Positions 32,816 to 41,815 of a stretch of 64,000 nucleotides of DNA are shown one piece after another. Under the pieces are notes generated by a model. That model saw nothing but the letters and a program-made list of their open reading frames with translations. It was not told where the DNA came from and did not search any database. The position numbers and the translations under genes are program-made. Position 1 is the stretch's first letter, and each line of letters starts with the position of its first letter. The stretch is from Agrobacterium tumefaciens_K (lineage in GTDB: Bacteria > Pseudomonadota > Alphaproteobacteria > Rhizobiales > Rhizobiaceae): the NCBI RefSeq assembly GCF_031801495.1, contig NZ_JAOEGC010000001.1, positions 372,001 through 436,000 of the forward strand, read 5' to 3'.

Positions 32816-33158
32816 AAAGATTGTTGGCCAAGCGCCGTCGTCGGTCTCGGCGGTTAATCGTAAGCCGCACTGACGGGCGTCAGTTGAGGCGGATCGCTGT
32901 GCTCCTAAAGTTCCGCGATGAGAGTCCAGGAGACCTGGCGATTCCTCCCTCTGAAGAGGGGAAAAGGCAGGTACACAGACTATCAGTCTGGCGCAGGAGC
33001 CCGGCAAACAACCCAAGGCTTGCATAGACGAGCGTTGAGGTGAGCCCTCAAAGCGTGCTCTAGAACGCGGGAGCTTGTTCCCCTGCGCCGGCAAAACGGC
33101 TCCCACTGCACACGGAAGAGGTCGCTCACCCAACACAACGATAGAAAGGAACTCGATC
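32816..33158. other. Intergenic with no gene seen
   Basis: This 343-base stretch follows the IS3 remnant and leads to the PfpI-type gene. The reading frames on both strands have no family likeness. The PfpI ribosome site (GAAAGGAAC) is at its right end. Confidence 0.4.
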
Positions 33159-33725
33159 ATGGCAGAAGACACTCTCAAAGGACTCAATGTGGCCATCCTG
33201 GTCACTGACGGATTCGAGGAGGTCGAACTCACCGGACCACGCAAAGCTCTGGACGAAGCCGGCGCCACGACCAAGATAGTATCGCCCAGACGTCAAAACG
33301 TACGGGCGTGGAGTTTCACGGACTGGAGCATAGAGTTGCCGGTCGATGTGGAACTCGATCAGGCCAAGCCGGAAGATTTCGACGCTCTGCTGCTGCCGGG
33401 CGGTGTTATCAATCCGGATTCGCTTCGCACTCAGCCAAATGCGGTTGCCTTCGCGAAAGCGTTCTTCGATGCCGGAAAGCCGGTTGCAGCCATCTGCCAT
33501 GGTCCCTGGACCGTGATCGAAACCGGCGCGGCGCGCGGCCGACGCATGACTTCATGGCCCTCGCTCAAAACCGACATCAAGAACGCCGGCGCAGACTGGG
33601 TGGACCAGGAAGCGGTCGTGGACAAGGGGTTGGTCCCGAGCCGCAGTCCCGATGATCTTGCGGCATTCAACCGGGAAACGATCAAGCTGTTCCGCAGTGC
33701 CCGCGGGCAACGCCATGCCGCATAA
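33159..33725 (+). CDS. DJ-1/PfpI-family protein (YhbO type)
   Basis: The 188-residue protein has the class I glutamine-amidotransferase-like fold with acidic residues in DGFEEVEL and the nucleophile elbow AAICHGPW (Cys113, His114). The ending KGLVPSRSPDDLAAFNRETIKLF is typical of PfpI/YhbO stress proteins, which act as general stress or deglycase-type factors; the biochemical activity is debated. Start at 33159 is preceded by GAAAGGA. It is single, between an IS3 remnant and a decayed reductase. Confidence 0.9.
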   Translation: MAEDTLKGLNVAILVTDGFEEVELTGPRKALDEAGATTKIVSPRRQNVRAWSFTDWSIELPVDVELDQAKPEDFDALLLPGGVINPDSLRTQPNAVAFAKAFFDAGKPVAAICHGPWTVIETGAARGRRMTSWPSLKTDIKNAGADWVDQEAVVDKGLVPSRSPDDLAAFNRETIKLFRSARGQRHAA

Positions 33726-33759
33726 TGCCAGGCGCAGTGAGCGGACCAGCATCGGGAAG

Positions 33760-33933
33760 CGGGGGAGATTGCTGACGCACTGGCGTTGGGTCTGCGCCAT
33801 CCCCAAAACGTCCAGCGTCGAGCATGTCGAAGAGAATGCCGTCGCGTCCGAAATGCAATTCTCGCAGGCCGAGATCGCGCGGATTGATGCCGCCTTGCGT
33901 GGTTCGCGACGCCGCGGGCTGCCAATGATTTGA
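33760..33933 (+). pseudogene. C-terminal fragment of an aldo/keto reductase
   Basis: The frame reads VCAIPKTSSVEHVEENAVAS and QFSQAEIARIDAAL, the conserved C-terminal NADP-binding end of AKR5-type reductases (IPKSxxxxRxxEN). No TIM barrel precedes it; the frame upstream belongs to the PfpI region. It is a leftover of a lost gene. Confidence 0.65.
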
Positions 33934-34161
33934 CGGTCAAGCCCGAGGTCTCTGGCAACGAGGGACGGGCCGATCCCGCTCTCAGCTCTTCGGGCCAAGC
34001 CAACGATCGAATGGCAGTTCCTAACCGTCAGCAAACTTTAGAGGTGGAAGCAATACTGACGACTATCAAGGCTTGCCGATGTCTTCTTCGCTTATTCTGC
34101 TTCACCGCAGGGCATCGAATGTTTCAGCGGCAAAACCTCATCGCTCCCAGGGAGATTAGCT

Positions 34162-35382
34162 ATGTCAGTAAGAAATCGTGCGATCACTTTCTTAGAACCC
34201 CACAAGATGGAACTCCAGGACACAGAGTACCCGAAGCTTGAGGACCCGCAGGGTAGGAAGATCGAGCACGCAGTCATCCTCAAGATCATCACGACAAATA
34301 TCTGCGGCAGCGACCTACATATCTATAACGGCCGCTTCGCGGCCCCGAAAGGGATGATGATGGGTCATGAGAACACCGGCGAGGTGGTCGAGGTGGGCTC
34401 ACATGTTGAGCGCATCAAGGTCGGCGATGTCTGCTCCGTGCCCTTCAACGTGTCTTGCGGCACATGCCAGAACTGCAGGGAACGCCATACGGAAGTATGC
34501 CTCAATGCGAATGAGGAACTCGGCTTTTGCGGCGCTTACGGCTTCAATCTCGGCGGTTGGCAGGGCGGGCAAGCCGAATATATGCTGGTACCGTGGGCGG
34601 ACTTCCAGTTGCTGAAATTTCCCGACAAGGACCAGGCAATCGAAAAGATCCGGGACCTCACGCTGCTCTCCGATATTTTGCCCACCGGGTATCATGGCTG
34701 TGTCGTGGCGCGGGTTGGAACGGGTTCCACCGTGTACATTGCAGGCGCCGGGCCGGTCGGTCGCTGTGCGGCTGCGAGCGCGCAGCTTCTTGGGGCGTCT
34801 TGCATCATCGTCGGCGACCATAACGCGGCCAGGCGCGATCTGGTGAAAAAAGCCGGCTACGAGGTCGTGGATCCGTCAAGCACCACCCCAGTTGCCGATC
34901 AGATTGAGAAAATTCTCGGCACGGGCTCCCGCTGGGTCGACGCGTCTGTTGATTGTGTTGGCCTCGAGTGCCACGGTTACGGGCCCGACGGCAGCTCCAA
35001 AAACGTTGAGGAAGCCGTCATCAACACGTTGTTGGAAGTGACCAAGCCTGCCGGCGCCATGGGCATCCCCGGTGTCTACACCAGCATGGATCCCGGTGCT
35101 CCTACCGAACTCAACAAGAAAGGCTACATGGCCCTTGGCCTTCCCTCAGCCTGGGTAAAATCGCCGACATTCACAGCCGGTCAATGTCCGGTCATGCACT
35201 ACAACCAAGATCTGATGAAGGCCATCCTGTGGGACAGGATGCCCTACCTGACGCCACTCATAAACACCGAAGTGATATCGCTGGAACGGGCGGTCGAAGC
35301 CTATCAAATCTTCAATGACGGATCTCCCAAGAAATTCGTGATCGATCCGCACAACATGACCAAGCTGATGTCGACCGGTTGA
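34162..35382 (+). CDS. fdhA: Glutathione-independent formaldehyde dehydrogenase (zinc-type)
   Basis: The 406-residue protein matches the Pseudomonas putida-type formaldehyde dismutase/dehydrogenase in length and motifs. Catalytic zinc ligands are C48 (NICGSDLH) and H69-E70 (GHENTGE). Structural zinc cysteines are C99, C102, C105 and C113 (CGTCQNCRERHTEVC). The NAD-binding loop is GAGPVGRCAAASAQLLGA, and the family insert ATDN-like SPTFTAGQCPVMHYN is present. It oxidises formaldehyde (or other aldehydes) with tightly bound NAD in the cytosol. Start has AGGGAGATT upstream. No regulator is adjacent. Confidence 0.93.
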   Translation: MSVRNRAITFLEPHKMELQDTEYPKLEDPQGRKIEHAVILKIITTNICGSDLHIYNGRFAAPKGMMMGHENTGEVVEVGSHVERIKVGDVCSVPFNVSCGTCQNCRERHTEVCLNANEELGFCGAYGFNLGGWQGGQAEYMLVPWADFQLLKFPDKDQAIEKIRDLTLLSDILPTGYHGCVVARVGTGSTVYIAGAGPVGRCAAASAQLLGASCIIVGDHNAARRDLVKKAGYEVVDPSSTTPVADQIEKILGTGSRWVDASVDCVGLECHGYGPDGSSKNVEEAVINTLLEVTKPAGAMGIPGVYTSMDPGAPTELNKKGYMALGLPSAWVKSPTFTAGQCPVMHYNQDLMKAILWDRMPYLTPLINTEVISLERAVEAYQIFNDGSPKKFVIDPHNMTKLMSTG

Positions 35383-35854
35383 ACTGGCGAGCGCGTGAAA
35401 GTTCACGCCTCAGCACGCGAACGATAGCGGGACCCGGTCGCTGCGTGCTGTCAATTGCGATGGAGAGCGTGCCCTCCCCATCGCAGGCGATACGGCAGCC
35501 GGCAAGAAGATGGTCGGACAATGCCCGGCCTGCCGCGGCCAAGCCGGGATCGACGGGATGTCCGGCGTGCCGAACCTGGCCGGTGAGCGTTGCGGTCGGC
35601 GCCGACTGCGTTCGCTTCCATGGCAGCGGTGTCGAAATCTTAAGAAACGGACAGTCATCAAGTTCTTCGAAGCCGTCGCGGTGCTCCGCCGGAATGGCCC
35701 GCACACGCGCAGGCAACACGATGGCTCCCGACTGGAAGGCAGCGGGGTTGTTTGTACAAGCCAACGCCTGATCGAATATCTCCTCACAAAACCCTCCAAA
35801 CGGGAACCCGACCGTCCGCAGATAGCCCCATATCAGCTGTTGCGCAGATGACAA
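35312..35854 (-). CDS. Hypothetical protein, convergent with fdhA
   Basis: A 180-codon leftward frame starts at TTG 35854. Its second half (AGHPVDPGLAAAGRALSDHL then CDGEGTLSIAIDSTQRPG) has the composition of a real protein, and codon use resembles neighbours better than the opposing frames. It overlaps the last 70 bases of fdhA tail-to-tail. No signal peptide, membrane segment or known family is apparent. It may be a gene fragment. Confidence 0.3.
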   Translation of the reverse strand: MSSAQQLIWGYLRTVGFPFGGFCEEIFDQALACTNNPAAFQSGAIVLPARVRAIPAEHRDGFEELDDCPFLKISTPLPWKRTQSAPTATLTGQVRHAGHPVDPGLAAAGRALSDHLLAGCRIACDGEGTLSIAIDSTQRPGPAIVRVLRRELSRARQFNRSTSAWSCCADRSRISWEIRH

Positions 35855-36185
35855 GCCGCCGCACGTCGCTTAGTAATTTCAGCGTGTTAGGTCAAATCAA
35901 ACGACTAGGCCGAGCGTTCGATTCATTTTAAAGAGCGGTGGAGTTTGGAGCCGAATTTAGAAGCAGTGGAAACACCTCACCAACGCGTTGTCGCGGTGAT
36001 TCGCCTACGGCATTGTTCTAGGATATGGCCGCAAAGCTTAAACGAAAATGCCTTCGGCAAACCATGCGCGGTTCTCTCTAAATGAATGGCCTTGATGGAT
36101 CGGCTTGAGGATGCCATCGGCAAACCACAACTTCAAATCCGGCCACAACTAAAAGGCGCAAAAGCTTTTTTCTGAAAATTATAGG
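35855..36185. other. Intergenic upstream of the cold-shock locus
   Basis: No gene was recognised. The 331 bases become AT-richer toward the cold-shock promoter. An imperfect repeat, GCCTTCGGCAAACCA at about 36051 and GCCATCGGCAAACCA at about 36113, is of unknown meaning. Confidence 0.4.
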
Positions 36186-36214
36186 TTGACGTCCCGGTCG
36201 CGGTCCCCTATATG
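36186..36214 (+). promoter_or_regulatory. Predicted sigma-70 promoter of the cold-shock gene
   Basis: TTGACG at 36186-36191 and TATATG at 36209-36214 are separated by 17 bases, a near-consensus vegetative promoter. It would produce a leader of about 140 nucleotides before the ATG, typical for cspA-type mRNAs whose long leader responds to temperature. Confidence 0.65.
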
Positions 36215-36362
36215 TCAATCATCGATCTTTTGCTTGTCGAGCTTTGTCTAACGCGTGATTGGCACCGCGTTTTAAGCGAACTTCTCTTTCAAAAATAGTC
36301 GGTTTTCGTCTGCGTGGCGCCTGCTTCGCGGCTTCTCAATCTATGCTTTGAAAGGGTTCATC

Positions 36363-36572
36363 ATGACCACTGGCACAGTAAAATGGTTCAATTCCACCAA
36401 GGGCTTCGGCTTCATTCAGCCTGACAATGGCGGCGCTGACGCCTTCGTCCATATTTCTGCCGTCGAGCGCGCCGGTATGCGCGAACTCGTCGAGGGCCAG
36501 AAGATCGGCTTCGAACTCGAGCGCGACATGAAGTCGGGCAAGATGTCGGCCTGCAATCTGCAGTCCGCTTAA
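36363..36572 (+). CDS. CspA-family cold-shock protein
   Basis: The 69-residue protein is a single OB-fold cold-shock domain with both RNA-binding motifs: TVKWFNSTKGFGFIQP (RNP1, KGFGFI) and DAFVHISAVE (RNP2, FVHI). It binds single-stranded RNA/DNA and melts mRNA structure. Start at 36363 follows GAAAGGG; an in-frame ATG five codons earlier is less well placed. It is monocistronic, between a strong promoter and a terminator. Confidence 0.95.
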   Translation: MTTGTVKWFNSTKGFGFIQPDNGGADAFVHISAVERAGMRELVEGQKIGFELERDMKSGKMSACNLQSA

Positions 36573-36634
36573 TCGATATCTGCTTCCCTTTGACCACGGA
36601 TGTACTGGCACTGCCGGGAGCAATTATCAGTTTG

Positions 36635-36661
36635 AGGCCAGGCAGTTCGCCTGGCCTTTTT
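36635..36661 (+). terminator. Rho-independent terminator of the cold-shock gene
   Basis: AGGCCAGGC (36635-36643) pairs with GCCTGGCCT (36649-36657) around AGTTC, followed by TTTT. The perfect 9-bp stem and T-run make this the clearest terminator in the window. Confidence 0.85.
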
Positions 36662-36695
36662 CGTTTTGCCTCACAGCCAACGTCGAGGAAATTCA

Positions 36696-36947
36696 ATGAC
36701 AAAGACATATAGTAAATCTCGCCAGCAGGCCGAGGCTGCCTTCGGCAGTCTTCAGACAGCGTTCTTCGCCAAGAACAATGCGGCGGAAGAGCTCGAATCC
36801 GTGGCTCAGGCGCGCGATGCCAAGACCGTCAGGCTGCGCGAAGCGCGCCTCGCAAAGGAGGAAGCGGACCGGATCTCTGCGACAGCCGCGCTGCTTGCCA
36901 AACGATCGAAGGCCAGCGGATTATCCCAAATGCAAAAGTCAGGATAG
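36696..36947 (+). CDS. Small coiled-coil hypothetical protein downstream of the cold-shock gene
   Basis: The 83-residue product is rich in Ala, Glu, Lys and Arg and predicted to be almost wholly helical (ARDAKTVRLREARLAKEEAD; QQAEAAFGSLQTAFFAKNN). Start at 36696 follows GAGGAAATT. Similar small proteins often sit beside cold-shock genes in rhizobia (from general knowledge, not a search). No enzymatic motif is present. Confidence 0.65.
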   Translation: MTKTYSKSRQQAEAAFGSLQTAFFAKNNAAEELESVAQARDAKTVRLREARLAKEEADRISATAALLAKRSKASGLSQMQKSG

Positions 36948-36951
36948 AGAC

Positions 36952-37134
36952 TTGAGATACGCCAGAAATAACGACCTTACCAACCGGCGCTCCACCGCTG
37001 TAGACGGCAAAGCAGTTCCTCTCACGGCATACCGGGCAGCAAAGACGGCGGGCGAACCATCTCAACCCGCCAGACAGGCAGAGCGCATCTCGCTTGTTGA
37101 AGCCCGCGAAGCGCGTCTTGCGCAACGGGAATGA
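36952..37134 (+). CDS. Possible 60-aa basic hypothetical protein
   Basis: A frame from TTG at 36952, four bases after the previous stop, reads RYARNNDLTNRRSTAVDGKA and ends VEAREARLAQRE. Composition resembles the preceding small helical protein's partners, but only a weak AGGATAGAG lies upstream. A second Ala-rich frame at about 37165-37323 (EAVAAAEIAARKSGEIARIS) begins after a stop and may be a fragment. Confidence 0.35.
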   Translation: MRYARNNDLTNRRSTAVDGKAVPLTAYRAAKTAGEPSQPARQAERISLVEAREARLAQRE

Positions 37135-37366
37135 CTGAAAGTGCACTCGCCTAGAAATTCTTGCGGCGTAAGATCAGGCAGCCATTGAGGCAGTCGCCGC
37201 GGCCGAGATTGCGGCGCGAAAGTCCGGCGAGATCGCCCGGATATCCCGAGTCTTTGACGACGAAGCCGACGGCTTAACGTTGAGACGCTCGGGTGCTAGT
37301 GCCGTGGAAAAGATCAACGCATGATTATAGTTGCGGCCAAACTTACTCATTCCTTAGGAGCCTCTT

Positions 37367-37642
37367 ATGGCACAGGACACGAACGAGTTGCAGGCAATCA
37401 ATACGGCTTGGCAGATAGCGATCCAGGAAATCCTGCGCATGGTTATACGGGACATGTACCATGGTGCTGGCGAAGCGGCCTTCACTTCCCACATCAAGCG
37501 GATCGAAGAAGCGGCCGTCGACAGCATCCAGACAGACCTCAGGCTTCGAGGTACCAACGAGTGGACCGAGATGCTTGTCAAGGAAAAGGCCAGCAACTTC
37601 GTGACCGCACTTCTGACGTCCTTCACCTACGACCGGGCCTGA
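37367..37642 (+). CDS. Hypothetical protein (91 aa)
   Basis: The 91-residue acidic protein starts behind TTAGGAGCC and is predicted to be helical throughout (NTAWQIAIQEILRMVIRDMY; HIKRIEEAAVDSIQTDLRL). No membrane segment, signal or known motif is visible. The strong ribosome site and protein-like composition support a real gene; function is unknown. Confidence 0.6.
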   Translation: MAQDTNELQAINTAWQIAIQEILRMVIRDMYHGAGEAAFTSHIKRIEEAAVDSIQTDLRLRGTNEWTEMLVKEKASNFVTALLTSFTYDRA

Positions 37643-37827
37643 CGAAGCACGTTAGTGCACGGATTTGCTCACCAGCGGGTAGGGCTGAACTTCCTTGAAT
37701 CGCGCAATCACCGCCGTCGCCTGTCGCAGTGACGCTTTTCAAGGCGCCCGCAGGCTGAACACCGCTCGCAAGAAGCCGGCGGACTTATTAGGCGCGACCT
37801 TCGCTGAGGTCGCGTGACCGCGATACC

Positions 37828-38727
37828 TCATGTCGCGGCCATGGCCCGCGAAAAGGCTCCCGGCGGCATTCCCACGTGCCGATTGAATGCAACGCTGAAG
37901 GCACTTGTCGACCCATAACCGACCCGTTGGGCAATTTCCGCCGTGGCGACATCCTCGCGGATCAACTCTTTCGCCAGTGCCATGCGCCATGCCGTTGCAT
38001 ACTCCATCGGTGCCACGCCAACTTCCTTGCGGAAACGATCGAAGAAGGTTGAACGAGACATGGCGGCTTCGCGAGCAAGTGTCTCCACCGTCATGCTCCG
38101 ACCCGGATCTGCGTGAATGCGGCGCAAGGTCGGTGCCAGCAGTGGATCGGCCATCCCACGCAGGAGACCGGGCGGCGCCTTGGCAATTGCTGCCGATCGC
38201 AGTGCATCGATGAACAATACCTCGAGGAGCCTTTGAAGAACCATCTCGCGGGCGACACGGTCAGCTCTTGTCTCCTCGTTTATCATCCGAACCAGAGCCA
38301 TCAGCCGCTCTTCACCGTGAACATGGATAACTTCCGGCAGCAGGGACACGAGAAGAGCCTTGTCATCTGAGCCGAACGTACAATGTCCGACCAGTGCCCT
38401 GATTTCCGCGGGCGCTTCCGGGTCGCCCAGGCGGAAAACCCCGGGGCTGGTCTCCAGGCGCGGGGCAAGTGTGCTGCGGGGCGGAGGCTCCATGCTGCTC
38501 ATCGTGAACGAGAAGATCTTCGGGACCAGGACGAAGTCGCCCGCAGTCAGTACCATCGGCTCACGACCGGCAATCGTCATCAGGCAGCGGCCTTCGACCA
38601 CGGCGCAATAGAAAGGGCTTCCAAGCTCCGCTCGTTCAACCCGCCACCGCCCCCCGCCCGTGACCATCTTTGAGATCGACGGACTTGGTTTCAGCATGGA
38701 AACGACTTCAGCGACTGGATCGGTCAT
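37828..38727 (-). CDS. AraC-family transcriptional regulator with cupin (Cupin_6) sensor
   Basis: The 299-residue protein has an N-terminal cupin-like domain (VERAELGSPFYCAVVEGRC, REPMVLTAGDFVLVPKIFSF) and a C-terminal pair of HTH motifs (VETLAREAAMSRSTFFDRFRK, then TAEIAQRVGYGSTSAFSVAFNRHVG split as usual by the linker). It belongs to the RCS1-type AraC regulators that commonly flank SDR genes. It is divergent from an SDR gene with 98 bases between start codons, so that gene is its likely target. Confidence 0.9.
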   Translation of the reverse strand: MTDPVAEVVSMLKPSPSISKMVTGGGRWRVERAELGSPFYCAVVEGRCLMTIAGREPMVLTAGDFVLVPKIFSFTMSSMEPPPRSTLAPRLETSPGVFRLGDPEAPAEIRALVGHCTFGSDDKALLVSLLPEVIHVHGEERLMALVRMINEETRADRVAREMVLQRLLEVLFIDALRSAAIAKAPPGLLRGMADPLLAPTLRRIHADPGRSMTVETLAREAAMSRSTFFDRFRKEVGVAPMEYATAWRMALAKELIREDVATAEIAQRVGYGSTSAFSVAFNRHVGMPPGAFSRAMAAT

Positions 38728-38825
38728 GAATTCGGACTCCTGCTAAACAATCTTGGATATTCTCATATAGAAAGTCCGAGGCCGCAAGTCCATCTTCACG
38801 CGAGCTAATCGTTAGGAGACAGAAC

Positions 38826-39575
38826 ATGCCAAAGATCCTCGTTACCGGCTGCTCTTCCGGTTTCGGCCTCTCAATCGCGCAGAAATTCATGAACGCAGGA
38901 TGGGACGTGGTCGCCACCATGCGCGTGCCGCGCTACGACCTTCTTCCATCGAACGACAGGCTCGAAATCCTTCCACTTGATGTCACAAGCGTGGACAGCA
39001 TCGCAAAGGCGGTCGACGCCGCCGGCGCGATCGATGCTCTGGTGAATAATGCCGGCGTCGGCATGCTCAATGTGCTCGAAGGCTCGGAGATGCCGAACAT
39101 CCGCGAGCTTTTCGAGACGAATGTCTTCGGCGCGATGGCGATGACGAAAGCCGTCCTTCCGCATATGCGGGCCCGCCGCTCAGGCGTCATCGTCAACGTC
39201 AGCTCCACTGTCACGGTGAAGCCGCTGCCCGCGCTCTCGATCTACAGCGCGAGCAAGGCAGCACTGAATGCCTTCACCGAGAGTCTGGCTATCGAGGCGG
39301 CTCTTTTCGGCGTCCGTGCCAGACTCGTTCTGCCTGGTTCGGCGCCCACGACTGGGTTCGGCAAGAATGCCGTCGCCCGGATGGGGATGGAAATCCCGGA
39401 GCCGTACGCAGCCTTCGTCCACCATTACCTGACGAAGTTACGTTCCTCCGCTGAGGTTACGACGGCGGATGAGGTCGCAGAGGCCGTCTGGCGGGCTGTG
39501 ACAGAGATCGACGCGCCAATGAAGATCCCTGCCGGAGCCGACGCGCAAACCTCGTTCCGTGAGGCGGGCCACTAG
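38826..39575 (+). CDS. Short-chain dehydrogenase/reductase
   Basis: The 249-residue classical SDR shows the cofactor loop TGCSSGFG (7-14), LPLDVTS, NNAGVG, the catalytic Ser in IVNVSSTVT and YSASKAALNAF (Tyr and Lys). It reduces or oxidises carbonyl/alcohol substrates with NAD(P); the substrate is unknown. Start follows GGAGACAGAAC. It is under a divergent AraC-type regulator and is followed 33 bases later by a broken alpha/beta hydrolase, which may once have been in the same operon. Confidence 0.9.
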   Translation: MPKILVTGCSSGFGLSIAQKFMNAGWDVVATMRVPRYDLLPSNDRLEILPLDVTSVDSIAKAVDAAGAIDALVNNAGVGMLNVLEGSEMPNIRELFETNVFGAMAMTKAVLPHMRARRSGVIVNVSSTVTVKPLPALSIYSASKAALNAFTESLAIEAALFGVRARLVLPGSAPTTGFGKNAVARMGMEIPEPYAAFVHHYLTKLRSSAEVTTADEVAEAVWRAVTEIDAPMKIPAGADAQTSFREAGH

Positions 39576-39608
39576 CTCGCCTGAACCACGAAATTCAACA
39601 TCCGAACC

Positions 39609-40525
39609 ATGAACAGTCTCATCAATCTCGCAAAACATATCCCGATACCTGAGGCCTCTCTCACTGTCGCCTATACCCCGATCCCACTGCCGATGCCCGG
39701 CCGCCAGCCACTGGAGCTGCGTCTGATCGCGCTCGCAACCGGCAATAGCCTGCCCGTCGTGCTGCTGTCGCATGGGTTCGGCCCCTCTAACTATATATCC
39801 CTTCAAAGGACGGCTACGCTCCACTCGCCCAATTCCAGGCTGAGAGAGGGTTCGTCGTCATCCAGCCAACGCATGCGAGTTCGCGGGTCGGCGGCCTTTC
39901 CTCGGATGCACTCGGTGCGCCGTTCTTCTGGTGCGAGCGCGTCAAGGAGATGAGGGCGATCCACCACCATCTGACCGAGATCGAGCGGCAGGCTCCAGCC
40001 GTCGCGGGCCAGATGGATCATTCACGCCTCGGCTTAGTCTGGTATTCCCTCGGCGGCCATACCGTCGGGTTCCTGCTGGGCGCGCGGTTGAATGGCGAGG
40101 ATTTCTCAGACCCTCGCATTTCTGCGGGCAGTCGCCTGGCAACGCCGGGGCGCGGCGGCAAGGACATGACCGATGAGAACGCTGCCCGGTTTCCGTTCTT
40201 TGATGTTGATTTCTCGACATTGACGACGCGTAACCTGATCGTTTGCGGTGATATGGACAACCCGCGGCCCCGAATGGCATGCGGATGCGTTTCATGATGC
40301 GCCCGGCGCGGGGGCTCTATTGATGATGCACGCCGTCGGACACGGTCTTGGTGGGATTGCCGCCCTGGAGGCGAAAGAGACAGAGATCGAAGCACCAGAC
40401 GTCCTGGAAGCCACACGGCGTCTCAGGCTCGCCTGGCTTCAGACGGCACTGAGCGCGGATGATGGCGCATGGTCGTACGTGTGCCTCGCCCTCAAGGGTG
40501 AAGCATTCCCGCTTGCGGATGTCAC
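39609..40525 (+). pseudogene. Frameshifted alpha/beta hydrolase (dienelactone hydrolase/chlorophyllase-like)
   Basis: Three frames together give one protein. Frame 1 (39609 to about 39796) ends LPVVLLSHGFGPSNY (oxyanion motif). Frame 2 (about 39796-40265) reads GYAPLAQFQAERGFVVIQPT, LGLVWYSLGGHTVGFLLGA (nucleophile Ser) and FFDVDFSTLTTRNLIVCGD. Frame 3 (about 40265-40525) reads WHADAFHDAPGAGALLM and AVGHGLGGIA, the catalytic His part. At least two frameshifts break it. The nucleophile elbow also reads WYSLGG instead of GHSLGG, a further sign of decay. It follows the SDR gene and was probably co-transcribed. Confidence 0.75.
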
Positions 40526-41024
40526 CCAAAGGGGGCATCGGCGAAGAGATAACCCGATCTCCGTTTTCGAAGATTTGAGCCGGGCGCAAGAAATTCGGCG
40601 TCGTGCCCGGCAACTTAAACGGAAGGCTTTCGGGGCCAACGTTCCAACCGGCTCACGAGCGGCGACGCCCAAGGAGCGTCACCACCGGCAGGATGATCGC
40701 TAGAGCTGAGAAACAACCAAGGACATCAAATGACCACCAAGTTTGCACTCTTCTCGACGCCATAAGGCATCGTCCCGGCGCTGCTTGCATATCTGAACTC
40801 GCCCGACGTCGGGCCATGCTGGGATTCTGCAATCCGGAAGGATTGATCATCGACGCCGCCGGGTTCGCCCATGTCGGCAGGAGGCCATCTGCGAGGAGGT
40901 TGCAAAGTACTTCAGCCTAGGCCTCCAGATGGCGTTTACGCAGCGCCATCTGTTCGTCGCGGGCGACGTGTTTAGTCCCACGGTGTGATGGCGTATCATT
41001 ATCGCGATCACAGAGGGGCACTCT
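40526..41024. other. Gene-poor stretch before the IS481 remnant
   Basis: About 500 bases hold no recognisable gene. An ATG at 40730 gives only 11 codons (TTKFALFSTP) before a stop, possibly the start of a decayed gene. The rest has no family resemblance on either strand. Confidence 0.4.
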
Positions 41025-41632
41025 ATGGGCCGATTTCTTCATGGCAGGGCCAAGACCACGCACGCCATTCGAGCAGAGTCACAGCGATCGAAAGCTCCAG
41101 CCGCGACGCTCGCGCGGCGGTACGGCATCAACGAAAAAACAGTGAGGAAATGGCGATCTCGGCTAGGCGTCGAGGATGACGCGATGGGTCCCAAAGAGCG
41201 CAGAAGTACGGTCTTGTCGGCGCTTGAAGAAGCCGCGATTGTTTCATTGAGAGTTCAGGCTCAGTTGCCACTCGACGACGTCTATATGACAGGCGGACAG
41301 AACGTGGGTTCGTTGATCACATCTTCGGGGCGATATGCGCAGCAAACGATATAGAGCACCGTCAGACCAAGCCTTATCATCCATGGACCAATCGGCAGGC
41401 TGAACGCATGGTCAGAACGATCAAGGATGCGACTGTGAAGTCTTTCCATTACGCCTCGATCGCTGACCTGCGGCGTCATGTCCGGGACTGGCTACTCGCC
41501 TGCAAGTACGCCAAACAACTCAAAGCCCTGAGATTCAGAACACTGTTCGAAGCCATCGGGCAACTCAACGATAAAAAGCCGGAAATCTTCATTCGAACCC
41601 CAAGCCATGACATGCTGGGACCAAACAACTAG
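41025..41632 (+). pseudogene. IS481-family transposase with internal deletion
   Basis: The N-terminal part (GRFLHGRAKTTHAIRAESQ, ARRYGINEKTVRKWRSRL, then QAQLPLDDVY) is the HTH domain of IS481 transposases. After a deletion and frame change, the C-terminal part reads HIFGAICAANDIEHRQTKPY, HPWTNRQAERMVRTIKDATV and the family ending SHDMLGPNN. Roughly 150 residues with two catalytic acidic residues are missing. The final catalytic Glu region (NxQVERMNRTIK) survives as NRQAERMVRTIK. No inverted repeats were recognised at the ends. Confidence 0.78.
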
Positions 41633-41815
41633 GGGATAAAGCGATGTAACGTCAATAATTGAAAATCTCCAGCTCGCAGGGAGACGGTTCAGATGACTTA
41701 CAAGATCTTCTGAATGCCGTGAAGCTTGTTCCTCGCACAGCCGCTGTTTCACAGGGTAGCTGACGTCCGGCTTACGCCGTTTCCGTTCGTCGAAAGCGAG
41801 ATTTTTTGGGTACTA

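Noticed and set aside
36336..36623. Leftward 95-codon frame opposite the cold-shock gene
   Set aside because: Antisense of an unmistakable CspA-type gene.
40248..40703. Separate hydrolase gene of 151 codons
   Set aside because: Its sequence is the C-terminal third of the frameshifted alpha/beta hydrolase, so it is counted within that pseudogene.
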